Shown piece by piece: positions 1 to 10,600 of a stretch of DNA of 64,000 nt. The position numbers were made by a program, and so were the translations under genes. How positions within the stretch are numbered: position 1 is the first letter of the stretch; every line of letters starts with the position of its first letter. The notes under the pieces are model-generated. The model was given only the letters and a program-made list of their open reading frames with translations. It was not told the origin of the DNA and searched no databases. This stretch comes from Akanthomyces muscarius (Eukaryota; Ascomycota; Sordariomycetes; Hypocreales; Cordycipitaceae), in NCBI RefSeq assembly GCF_028009165.1, contig NC_079242.1, positions 3,596,001-3,660,000 of the forward strand, in the 5' to 3' direction.

Positions 1-31
1 ATACTCATTGAGGTCTGAACTGAACGCTGAA

Positions 32-157
32 TTATCGAGGGCCTGACTTGATGAAATAAACCACCATATCATTCTTGACGGGCTCAACCAGTGCAAGGCT
101 AGATCCGCTGCAGGCGAGAAGCAACAGGAAAAGCCAGACCGTATCCGTACTCATCAT
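32..157 (-). CDS. possible first exon of a secreted or membrane protein (left-edge partial)
   Basis: A 41-codon open frame begins at either of two adjacent ATGs (157 or 154) and starts with a short polar stretch, a strongly hydrophobic core (WLFLLLLACSGSSLALV) and a plausible signal-peptidase site after SSLA. It stops at 32. This composition is rare by chance and fits exon 1 of a secreted protein whose remaining exons lie left of the window; GT dinucleotides shortly before the stop could be a donor. There is no homology evidence and the frame is short, so this is a weak call. Confidence 0.25.
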   Translation of the reverse strand: MMSTDTVWLFLLLLACSGSSLALVEPVKNDMVVYFIKSGPR

Positions 158-2266
158 TTCCAAAGTATGATCCGGGGTAAATTAGAAAGATCAAATAACA
201 TGCACTTTTTTCTTCTTCTGGTGCTGACATCTTTCGGATTAATTGACCATCGCGAAGTTGGGCACCTGGCTACACAATCGTGGAAGATGTGCGCCCCAAC
301 TGAAGACATCACTGGGTGTGTTGGGCGACCATGTTAGAATAAAGTCCTTTTAAAGGAAAGCTTTGTTACATTTTTTTTTGTTTGTTTGTGTCGTTGCCAA
401 TGGTAAACGATCCGAGGACATCCTGACTATCAGCTAGCTGATACGTGAACAATGCTAGCTCCTAGTTGTGAGACCTTGGACAAGGCTTAATACGCATGAG
501 TTGTGCATGTGCACAAACCGCCATGCACAAACCGACCGAGGTCCTGAACTAGAAAACCTTCAAAGCAAGATCCTAGTGGCAAACAGTCAATAATGCAGAT
601 ATTTTCAATATCTTTGGTAAGTCGGAAGCTTCCAGCGAGGCCGCCCCCGCGTCTCGCGCCGTTTGCAGGCTCAAAAGCCAGGCGATGCTGCATGACGCCA
701 CCAATGCGACGCTGTGTTGGTTACGCAACAAGAAAGACCCAAAGTGACAGCTTTCATTCTTGAGTTTCGACGCCACTTGTATCCATCTATTGATCATCAT
801 TACTCTGTGCAGGCTACGAGAGGATATTACCTCCAGGTTCCCCTCTCGCACTGGTGGGCGTGTGGCTCGCTGGTTGGCTGGCATCTGGGTTGGCATGATC
901 CTGGCCGCCTCTGACGAATCACAGCTCGCCTATAGCCGCCCGTTTCTTTAGCTCCCGCCACCCCCAATTTTGTGAGTCTCTTCTCCAAGCTTCATCTCCA
1001 TACCTGCCTCTAGGGGTCGTCCGTTTACACCACGACATGGCTCAAAAGTTCGCATCACCCAGCCTTGCCGGCTGGCTTCGAGCGCGGCTTCGCTGCGAGC
1101 CGACATCATGGATAATATTACTCCACTTGGATAAATGAATTGGCCTTCGCACCCGTCTCGCTGAGCACTCACATCAGGCGCTGTTTGTTGGGTCGGACAT
1201 GCTTCTTGTGGCACGTAATGCTAACAGAACAAGCAAAAAAGCATGGGCTTGTCGTTTGGCGAGACTATACTTTTCTTTTTCCCAAGGCGAGATTATAGGA
1301 TACTGTTCATCAGATACACGACATATCCTGGCCCCGGGATCGATCCAGCGCCGCTAGTCAAGCAAAACAATCGACTCAACGCTCTGCAAGTCAACAACGC
1401 CTCTACCGCAGAGAGAGGGTATACTCAGTATGGGGCTTCACACCATTACCCGTTGGCTACTGCTGCACATGCAAGCCTCATCACCTTTTCGCCCCGCGGA
1501 GTGTACCATTCACCGTGCCGCACCGCTACTCTGTGTGATGATCACTTCGCTCGGCCCCTGCAAAGCCGCTGGAACCCTGCGAGTCGTCCAGGCTAGCACC
1601 ACCACCCACCACGTTAGCCCCCCTCGTCGCAGCCAATCTCGACGAGCTCCCAGCCGCTGACCTGTCTCGGCCAGTTGGCCATGCATGTCCGACCGTTCTC
1701 GACGGAGCCATTCATGTCCCTCCCCGGCCCCTCGTCACATTTGGCCTCAGCATGTCCAACCTGACGTCTTGGCAGCATCCGGCTTAGTCGCCCCCAGTGA
1801 AATCCTCATTGGCATCCGATCTAGCTCCTCCATTATGCCCGCTGAATCCGCTCTGCGGCATGTCTCTGAGGGGTGCATCTTGCGCCCAGCCCAGCCTTGA
1901 GGCCTGAGCTTTCATATATTCTTCGCCTAGCCACGCCTTGCTCACCGCAGCTAGCTCTTCCTTTTTATTTCCAGTGTCAACGCATTCTCCCTGCCCGTAC
2001 GTCTTTGCATGACGATTCTCGCCTTGCGGCCGTCCCCGGCTGTTACTTTGCTTCTTTATTGCCCTGCATACCCAGCCACGAAGCTGCCGCAATACATGAG
2101 CACCCCAGGCGGACCAGCTCAACTAGAGCGCTGCACCGAGCAGTAATAAAAGCACTTTGCGCAAATCGAAAGCGCATAGTCTCGACCCACGCACGATCAC
2201 TGGGCAGAGTTCACTCGTGTTTCTCTATAGCGGCAAAAATAATCCGAGTCCGCATCTCTAGCCGAA
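158..2266. other. intergenic region upstream of the ferric reductase
   Basis: About 2.1 kb. Only short overlapping frames of biased composition are present on both strands and none resembles a protein family. The last few hundred bases, pyrimidine-rich with several CA-rich stretches, are presumably promoter and 5' leader of the ferric reductase. No classic iron GATA-factor site (ATCWGATAA) was noticed on reading. Confidence 0.5.
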
Positions 2267-4885
2267 ATGGCTCCTTTCAACTACGGCCACTCTGTCGCCG
2301 ATGCGGTTCACAATGCACTTTCAAAGCTCTCGAGACGAATCAATATACCACTTACTCCCACCAGCCCTCCTGGCCTTGTACAAGCCAACGTTGTCGACCC
2401 TTGGTCGAAATCAGGAAAATATGGTCTAGGATGGACCTACTTTGCGCTGGCACTCGTTGTGTCCGTCGTCGTGGTGCGCGCCTGGCATTTTTGGCAGGAC
2501 AAGATCCGCCAGGCCATCTATAAGCAAGAGCTGGAAAACCATTACAGAACAACATATAATGTCGACTCGGAAGTCTTTCTCTCGGCTCTCCGAACCGGCC
2601 AAGGGACGCAGTTTTTCCCAGAAGGCCCCAACATCGGCGAGAAGCAATTTCGTCCCAAGGCGCACTTTTCTTCGGTTGGCATCATCAACGACACACTGGC
2701 GTTATTTCGATGGGTCTTCTACAGACCTATTCCCGACGTTGTCATTTTTAAATATCGCTTCACATTTTCGTCACTGGCCGTCCTAGCATGCTCATTCATT
2801 GCCGTCGTTTTTGTGACACTCTACTGCTTCCTTCAGCAACCTCTATATTGGCAGAGCATTCAATTTGGGTCGCCTCCTCTGGCAATCAGATCGGGCATGA
2901 TATCTGTGGCGCTGACGCCTTGGATCATTGCCACCAGCATGAAGGCCAACCTTTTGACTCTTGTTATTGGCATCGGTCCAGAGAGGCTCAACGTTCTACA
3001 CCGCTGGCTTGGCTACCTCTGCCTGTTCTTGGCCCTCGTTCACATGATCCCATTTTATATCCAGCCTGTTTGGAAAGATAATGGCATGTCGGTCTTTTAC
3101 AAACTCTTCCCCGACGGCAGCGGCATGATTTACGGTACCGGCATTGCTTGCATCGTTCCTCTTATTTGGCTTTGCGTGGCGTCTCTGCCCTGGATTCGCA
3201 GAATTGCATACGAAACATTTGTGATTTTGCACATTCCTGCTGGTATCCTCTATACTGCTCTGCTGTTCTGGCATACAAAGAACTTCTTGATGTCCTGGAG
3301 TTATCTTTACGCTACCCTTGCCATCTGGTTCGTCTGCTACATCATGCGTTTCTTCCGACTCAACTGGGTGCGGCCCTGGCGGCTGTCCTTTATGGTTGGC
3401 GATGAAGCTGCCGTGACACTCATGGCAGAGAACTGCGTCAAAGTCACCATTCCCACACAAATGCGCTGGCGACCTGGCCAATACGTCTATCTGCGTATGC
3501 CTGCCATTTCAGTCTTCGAAAACCATCCATTTACCATCTCATCTCTCTGCAGTGAGGATTTTCCCTCAGAATATGGCGAAGACTACCGAGACTGTGTTCT
3601 CGTCTTCCGACCCTATGGTGGCTTCACAAAGAAGGTCCTTGACACGGCGATGCAAAACGGCCCCTTCCACACATACCGTGCATTTCTAGATGGACCCTAC
3701 GGTGGCATGCGGCGAGATCTCGCTGCTTTTGATACCTGTATACTGATTGCTGGCGGCAGTGGCATCACTTCCCTCATGTCCCAGCTTCTGAACCTCATTA
3801 AGCGCATGCGCGACGGCAAGGCCATCACCCGCAAGGTCGTCGTCGTTTGGGCCATGAAGAAGATGGACTCGATGCAGTGGTTCCGCGACGAGCTGAGCCT
3901 GTGCCGCGAGTCGGCGCCGCCCGAGAGCGTGACGTGCAAGTTCTTCGTCACGTCCGCCGTGCGCGACCGCCAAAACTTTGCCGGCATGCAGATGACGGCG
4001 CCCATCAACGGAGGAGCCGGCGCGGCGGCCGCCTCGCACAAACGCCAGCTGTCCCATCTCCTTCACAATAAGCTCGACGGCTTCGTCGCTGGAGTCGCGT
4101 CGAAACGCAATTCGGCGCTTATCTACGACGAGGCCAAGGGCGATCCCGAGCGTGAGCGAGAGCTGCGTGCGGAGAATGAGGATAAAATCACCGCGCTCCC
4201 GCCGCAAAAGTACCTGCAGCCACACCCACCCCAGCATCAACACCACGCCCAGCCGCCTCCTCCCCCGCAGCAGCAGCAACAGCACGAGTACGACGACGAC
4301 GAGGCGCAGCGGCCGGTCAATGCCAACGGCTTCCCCATTGACAAGAAGCCCGACCACGACACCGAGTTCCACTTCCCGCCTCTCCATCGCGAGAACCCGC
4401 CGCACTTCAACTACGCCCCGGGGACCTTTAGCCACGACCTCGAGGATGGCGACGCCGTGCCGCACCCGCCCGAGCTCGCCCACCTGCGCACCACCAACAT
4501 CGCCAACCCCGCCATGCCGTCATCCGCCAAGCCGCGGCCGACATCTACGTTTGGCCCGCCCTCGGGCTTCGACTTTGGCTTCCCCGCGACGCCGACCGAG
4601 TTCCAGAAGAGCTTGATGCGGTCCGCCTTTCCCGTCCCGCACGAGATTGACGGCGGCTGGAGCCTCGAGTACGGCCGTCCGGAGCTGGGCTACATGCTGC
4701 GCCAGTGGGCGACGGGCGGTGCCGACGGGCGCGGCATCCTCGGCCGCCGGACGGCCGTCTTTGTCTGCGGCCCGCCGGCGATGCGCGTCGGCGTGGCGAA
4801 TACCGTCGCGCAGCTCCAGGCCGAGATTTGGGGCGACGACGAGCTGGAGGAGATTTTCCTGCATACGGAGAATTATGCCCTGTAA
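2267..4885 (+). CDS. ferric reductase transmembrane component (FRE family), intronless
   Basis: An 872-residue flavocytochrome-type metalloreductase that should move electrons from cytosolic NADPH through FAD and two hemes to Fe3+ or Cu2+ outside the membrane. One N-terminal membrane segment lies near 57-72, then a six-helix ferric reductase domain (about 165-365). Its two paired heme ligands are spaced 14 residues apart: H245/H259 and H322/H336. The FAD motif HPFTISS is at 420-426, the first NAD(P) motif GGSGIT at 496-501 and the terminal CGPP at about 834. Between the last two lies a long insertion (about 590-780) rich in Pro, Gln, His and Asp/Glu, probably disordered. The ATG sits in a good context (GCCGAAATGG) and the frame is uninterrupted. 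Which FRE paralogue it is, and its metal, cannot be decided from sequence alone. Confidence 0.93.
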   Translation: MAPFNYGHSVADAVHNALSKLSRRINIPLTPTSPPGLVQANVVDPWSKSGKYGLGWTYFALALVVSVVVVRAWHFWQDKIRQAIYKQELENHYRTTYNVDSEVFLSALRTGQGTQFFPEGPNIGEKQFRPKAHFSSVGIINDTLALFRWVFYRPIPDVVIFKYRFTFSSLAVLACSFIAVVFVTLYCFLQQPLYWQSIQFGSPPLAIRSGMISVALTPWIIATSMKANLLTLVIGIGPERLNVLHRWLGYLCLFLALVHMIPFYIQPVWKDNGMSVFYKLFPDGSGMIYGTGIACIVPLIWLCVASLPWIRRIAYETFVILHIPAGILYTALLFWHTKNFLMSWSYLYATLAIWFVCYIMRFFRLNWVRPWRLSFMVGDEAAVTLMAENCVKVTIPTQMRWRPGQYVYLRMPAISVFENHPFTISSLCSEDFPSEYGEDYRDCVLVFRPYGGFTKKVLDTAMQNGPFHTYRAFLDGPYGGMRRDLAAFDTCILIAGGSGITSLMSQLLNLIKRMRDGKAITRKVVVVWAMKKMDSMQWFRDELSLCRESAPPESVTCKFFVTSAVRDRQNFAGMQMTAPINGGAGAAAASHKRQLSHLLHNKLDGFVAGVASKRNSALIYDEAKGDPERERELRAENEDKITALPPQKYLQPHPPQHQHHAQPPPPPQQQQQHEYDDDEAQRPVNANGFPIDKKPDHDTEFHFPPLHRENPPHFNYAPGTFSHDLEDGDAVPHPPELAHLRTTNIANPAMPSSAKPRPTSTFGPPSGFDFGFPATPTEFQKSLMRSAFPVPHEIDGGWSLEYGRPELGYMLRQWATGGADGRGILGRRTAVFVCGPPAMRVGVANTVAQLQAEIWGDDELEEIFLHTENYAL

Positions 4886-5306
4886 ATACCCATTGTCTAC
4901 GTCGACTTTGTCATGTACATTTTCCTAGTTATAGTGTCTTTTTTCTCGGAATGGGACTCAAAAAGAAATCTCGCAGTCTTTTGTTTCATATTTTCATATC
5001 AATATACCACTCTTTGCGTCACACAAACACACGCATACACAACAGACACCTCGCGAGTGTCTATGTCGCATTTATAATAACATGCCAAAGATGCAATGTC
5101 GCTTGATTTGATAATAGTAGCAGTAATAAGTAAACAAAAGTACCTGATACAAGACATACAAAAACCCTTCTTTCATCGTGTTCCCTCAGTCTCCATATTG
5201 GAAGAGCAAAATTTCTTTCCCTTGCGTTCTCACCATACATCCCCGATGTTCGCCAGTATAATGATACTGTCCATTCTGAGCCTTCGTCATTGGGTTTTCA
5301 ATGCCA
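4886..5306. other. convergent 3' region between ferric reductase and glycogen synthase
   Basis: About 420 bp of AT-richer DNA holding the 3' ends of two convergent genes. No ORF of interest is seen. Transcripts from the two sides may overlap here. Confidence 0.5.
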
Positions 5307-7653
5307 CTAGTTGTTGTCCTGCAGGGGCGCGGGCGCGGCAGGGCTGAGCGCGTCGGTGACGGTAGGCTTGGCGCGCAGGGTGAGGGGGAAGGGGTACTCG
5401 TCGGGGTCTTCCTCGGCGCTGCGATCAATATTAGTATTATTGAAGTGAGAGTTTTCCTTTACAAGGAGTGTACGTACGGAAGTTTCCAGGCGACATAATC
5501 CTCAGTGCTCAGCCCCTCGCGACCTTCTTGCAGGCTCGCAAAGTCGCCAGGCGTCATCATGCCCGTGCGGTCTCTGGGCGAACCCGGTACCGAGAACGGG
5601 CGCGAAATCTTTTGCTCGACACCGGGGATGTAGTCCTCGTCAGCCTCGTCCTCGGCGCCAAAGGAGTCAGGGTAGGCGCGGCGCAGGGCGAGCTGTCGAG
5701 CCTTGACGTACTCCATGCCCATGCGCTTCCAGTCGAGCAGGTCGGAGAGGCGCTCGGTGCGGTTGCGCTGGTTGATGCGTTGGCGGCGGGACTTGCCGCA
5801 AAAGTCAAACATGTGGCCGGTGAGCTCGTTGACCGAGTCGTCGACGCCCTTGGTGCGACGGTCGACAATGTAGATGCCGTAGTCGCTCGAGTTCTCAATG
5901 AGCTCCTCCATGTAGCAACCGAAGCCGGAGAGGTTGGTGGTGATGCTGGGGACACCCATGACGGTGCACTCGGCGGGGGTGTAGCCCCAGGGCTCGTAGT
6001 AGGACGCAAAGACGCCGAGGTGGCAGCCGCGGACAAAGTCGTCGTAGTCAAGGGGTAGCACGGGGTTGGCCGAGTTGAGGAATTCCGGGTGGAAGATGAC
6101 CTTGACGCGGTCGGTGGGGTGGTTGAAGAGCTGCACGCGGCGGATCTGGTTGAGAACGGGGTCTTCATGATCGTTGACCATGTTATGGGTGACGATCGGG
6201 GGAAGGCCGTGTCGCTTCATGGCAAACAGGCGGCGGCGGAGGAGGACGCGATCCTGGCTGGAGATGAGCTCCTTCTCGTCGGGCATGGGGTCGCCATCGT
6301 GCCACTTTAGGGAACGCTCGAATATGCGGCGGCCGATGCTCTGCTCAATGACGTGCGTAGTGTCACGGAGCGATTTGATGACAGCCTGACCCTTGAGGGC
6401 CTCGACGGTGAGCGAGGTGGTCTTGGCGGGCATGATCAGGAAGGCGACGACGGTGATTTTGCTGCCAGACTCCTTGAGGCGGTGGTTGAGACGGGCGAGC
6501 GACTCGATGAACATGTCGACACCCTTATTTCTAAACTCATAGCGACCGGCGGTGAAGACGTAGATGGTGTTGTCGGGCTCAAAGTCGTAGTGGCCGTAAA
6601 AGTGCCCGCGAACAAAGTCGTGAATCTTTTCCTTGTAGACCTGATGCAGGTTCTGGAACTCGTGGACGGCGGAGAACTTGGTGACGTTGAGGCCGTTGGG
6701 CAGAACGCCGTCTGGCTTGCGCTTGAGCAGGTGTTCCGACTCGAAAGCGGTGATGTGGGAGACGGTGGTGAAGACGTCGCAGGAGTGGGTGGCGGCGCGC
6801 TCGATGCAGTAGCGGTGGTAGATGCCGCGCTTGCCAGCCTCGGCGTCGACGTCAAAGTTTTGCAAGTTGTTGTAAAAGTCTACGGAGCCGGCGCAGAGAT
6901 ATCGGCCGAGAAGGGTGGCGTGGGTGGTGAAGATGGTGGTGACATCAATGCGGCGCTTCTTGGTCAGGGGCAGAGCGACACCAGCCAGCCACTCGTGGAA
7001 GTGAGCAATAACGGCCTTGGATTTCTCGTGGCACACAAACTGGTCATGTTAGCGGAGGTGTGGACACTAGGTTGGTACGGGCGAGGCATACCTCTCCGAG
7101 GAACCAAGCTACGAGATAGCCAAAGACAATAGCCTCGTTGGTCTCGTCATCGTTGGGAGGCGCGGGGATGCTGGCAACGTTCCAGAGGTCGCCTTTCCAA
7201 TCGTCCAGGTAGCCGTAGGCCGTCTTGGTGTCGAAGAGCAGGACGCGAGGAGCACCCTCGATGAGCCAGCGGCCGTACATGTAGCCAACGCCGCGATCCT
7301 TCATAGCCTGGAGGGTGGCGGCGAGCTCGGGGGTGTTGGGCTCCATCTCTTCCACCTCGACAGCAGCCTGCGGTAGGGTTAGCATGCACGCGCCGAGCCA
7401 CTGGGAGGCGACGCCTTACCGATTGGTGGTTGAGGGGGCCGATGAGGGTATAGCGGTCGCCATACTCGGCCGTGGTGACGGGAGCCTTGGACTTGATGAC
7501 GGAGTAGATGCCACCGACTGGCTAGGTTAGCAGAGCGATTGACGTTGGCAGCGCAGAAGCGAGGCAATTACCTCTGTGAGCAACCTCGGTGGCGATTTCA
7601 AAGAGGAGGTGGTTCTTGACGTCACGGACTGGCTTGTCGCCGTTGGAAGCCAT
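5307..7653 (-). CDS. gsy1: glycogen [starch] synthase (GT3 family), five exons
   Basis: Adds glucose from UDP-glucose to the non-reducing ends of glycogen in the cytosol. Exons on the minus strand: 7653-7572, 7517-7420, 7367-7092, 7039-5478, 5418-5307, together 2130 nt or 709 residues, close to yeast Gsy2 (705). The protein starts [17 protein letters not shown] and runs into the conserved [17 protein letters not shown] region across introns 1 and 2. The long exon carries the FVCHEK and HFHEWLAG blocks, the acceptor-half E-P-W-G-Y-T-P-AE signature and the Arg cluster ([18 protein letters not shown]) that in yeast binds glucose-6-phosphate. The last exon gives the acidic end [13 protein letters not shown]; without that splice the frame would end in a short non-conserved tail. 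The C-terminal Ser/Thr residues are candidate phosphoregulation sites by family analogy. Confidence 0.97.
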
Positions 7654-10600
7654 GGCGACGGATGCGGACAGCCAGCGAAGCTGCGACGAGCTATGCGAAG
7701 AAGGCGTTTACTGCGAGCTTGATTCTTTGGCTTGAAGCCAGGGGAAGCTGAGACTAGCAACGGGTGGTCTGCCTCGTCTTCGATTGGGTCGGGGCGAATT
7801 TGGGGTCAGGTCGAGATGAGGGGGAGAGAGGACGCCACGCAGAGTGTGTCGTCTTTTTGTGCGGAGGACGGATGCGGACAGCTTTGGTGGCAGGGTGCGT
7901 CACAGGTTTGAGGAATTGGTAGGCGGCCGACGAGGCAAAAGAATGCAAAGGACGACAGTCTGATGCGGAGAGAAAAAGCAGACGACAACGACAGCGCTGA
8001 TGGAGAGGAGGAGGAGGAGGGGCGGGCGCTGTCGAGGCTGGGCTCAGAAGCTGCTGCTGACAAGGATGGGGGATGGAGAAGATGGAGGCTGGAAATCTCT
8101 GGCAGCTGGACCAAGGCACAAGTCTCGTCACCGGTACAGGCTACCTACCAGTACGGGGAGCCTGCAGTGGTGCGCTACTGGTACTGCTAAACAAATCACC
8201 AGACGACCGCCCCAGCGAACCACTAAATGACGCTAGACGGCCCCCGACCGCAGCGAACCACAGCGCTCGAGAGGTCCTTTTTAGCGGGGAGCTCCAGGGC
8301 GGGTCTGGGGTATTTAGCGCCTGCAGCTCGCTGCAACCAGGCCCATTGCCAGGCCAAAAGCACGCTCTCTGAGTCGCTCGACTTGTGGGCGGCAGCTTAC
8401 TCTGGGGATCATGCCTAACAAGGCCGGAGCTAGATCTGTTTGGCTGCCCTATTTCTCCTCATTTCTCCTCACTCAATTGTTGCCATTATTCGGGTTTCAA
8501 CGTTGGCTTTTTTTTTTTTTTTTTTTTTCGCCCGTCAGGGTGGATGGTTACCTCGCCACCGGGGCGTTCTTCTCTGGGCCACGCAGTGGCGTCTACATTT
8601 CCAACTTGGACCAAGCTTGCAAGCCCTCGGCCAAATTCTGCTCACCTGCGCTCGACGTGGTTAGCTTCCCTCCAACTAGCTTTGTTCTCCTGAGCTCTTC
8701 CAGCAAACTCCAGCAACCGGCACTGGGCCGTGCCTCTGACGGCAACAGGCGGCCCGCCCATATCCCACGGCGTCTGCCAAAAGATTTTCTCTTCTTCTCA
8801 CAGAGTCAATCCACCAGCTGACATGTATATATCGGCTGCTGGCGCAGAGACATCATCATGCTTGGTTCCATTCTCCGCATGACGGCCGACCACCGGAGCC
8901 AGCGCCACTGAGGGGCTGCTAGCGCGGCCGGCAGGATTCCGCGTTTTCGGAGTTGGTGATTTGCCTCACCTGGCTGTCATGACCAACGTCGTTATTCGTG
9001 CATATTCGTCTCTGTCGCCAGCTGTATTTTTTTATTCTGCTCCTTTTCCCTCCCTTTAACAGGACTTGGCTACTACCAGTATTTGACACAGCTTCTGTTG
9101 TCTCCATCGAGTTTCAAGAAACTCATGACAACGGACTGATGAGCTGCCGAGGATTTACGAAGCGTATTCCGTCAAAGACGAGATCTTCCTTGTCGTATCT
9201 GCTTCGTGTCTTCGCTTCTATATCCGGCCCAGCGAGCATGGCATGGAAGCGAAAGAAGGATGGACAAGTGACACTGCGCCTGGAAGGCCGATTCATCTTC
9301 CAAGGCTCAGTCATTTGCTACATCGCAAGCAATGCAAAACTGCATATGGCATTGGTGTTTAAAATGAAGAAAACAGTTCATACTCCTGTGCCGCAGGAGC
9401 CATTGCCCTTCTCTTTCCCCGGGCGACGAGAGAGCTTTTCCAGCTTATACCGCCTTCAGCAGTAAAATGTCTCGAAGAGCACGAAGCGCTTGATTCACTC
9501 AATGGATCGACTCGAGATAAGTCTATTTCTCAAAAACTGGTAGCGCAAACGCGAGCATACTGGCCATGATGTCCATCGTGCGGTTTCCATGAAATGTTCC
9601 AGCGGTCATTTTGGCATCGAGTTCGTCACAGAACTAGCATCGAAGTCGTTTGCTCAGGTAAAGTCATGGTCGATGGATATACGATGTATTCCATATGCAT
9701 TATACAGTTGATGAAGCTTCTCTGACCGTGCACGTGAATCCCTCAACCTTTAGTGGCAGTTGCTAGGAGATGATTTCTACGTACAAGTGCTGTGCTCTTT
9801 GTCCCACGTGCTCGTTTCCAGATTCCATTTTGCCAAAATCTCTTCCTCTTCTTGTCTCTTGCATGCCCTAATCAAGTCATCCGCAATGGGGCTACACGAG
9901 TTTCAGAATAAGTGCTGTTAGCCTCTTCCTCATTAGCAGCCCCTGCCTTATCAGGCCGCGAGCAGGAGAAAGGTTCTCTCCACAAGACCCGATCGCCAAC
10001 AGATGCTGCATAAATCGTAATTCAACTCATGAATCACAATGTGAATAAGATGCCATCATTATCGGCATCGATTTCAGCTATCGTTTTATACTATATGGTG
10101 CAAACGCGACCAGTATCAGAGATGAAACGCCGTTTTGAACCCCCGCCCTCCCGCCGTAGACAGCAGCCCGCTGCCCGGCTTGATTTTGCTTGACGGTTGG
10201 ATCACCTCTGCAAAACAGTCGCAAAACAACTTAATCTTAATCATTCCCCCCGTAGTTTGAATTCGTAGAGTGCTTGCGGTACAAACTTGGAAACTTTGAG
10301 CGACAGCCCAGCCCGTGTACAAGCACAGTGTCCGCAGTCAAGCTGGGTACATGCGTCGCCCTCGACAGGCCTGCATGAACGCATCGGCCGTGCACCGGAA
10401 TCGGATATGCGCAGCAATGCACCGCATCGGAGCACAATTCTGAGAGGGATTTTGTCCTGCGTCCTGTGCGCCAGCTGAGCACGCCGCAGGATTTTAAAAT
10501 GAGATGGTTGCGCCCCGTGGTTCTGCGGCTGTGCCGGCTGCTGCACCCCCGCACTGCAATCTGCAGCCTGGTGTGCGTACGTATAGTCGCACATGGCAAA

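Noticed and set aside
5468..7132. Long plus-strand frames over the glycogen synthase gene
   Set aside because: Antisense shadows of the main gsy1 exon, Val/Gly/Asp-rich and without motifs.
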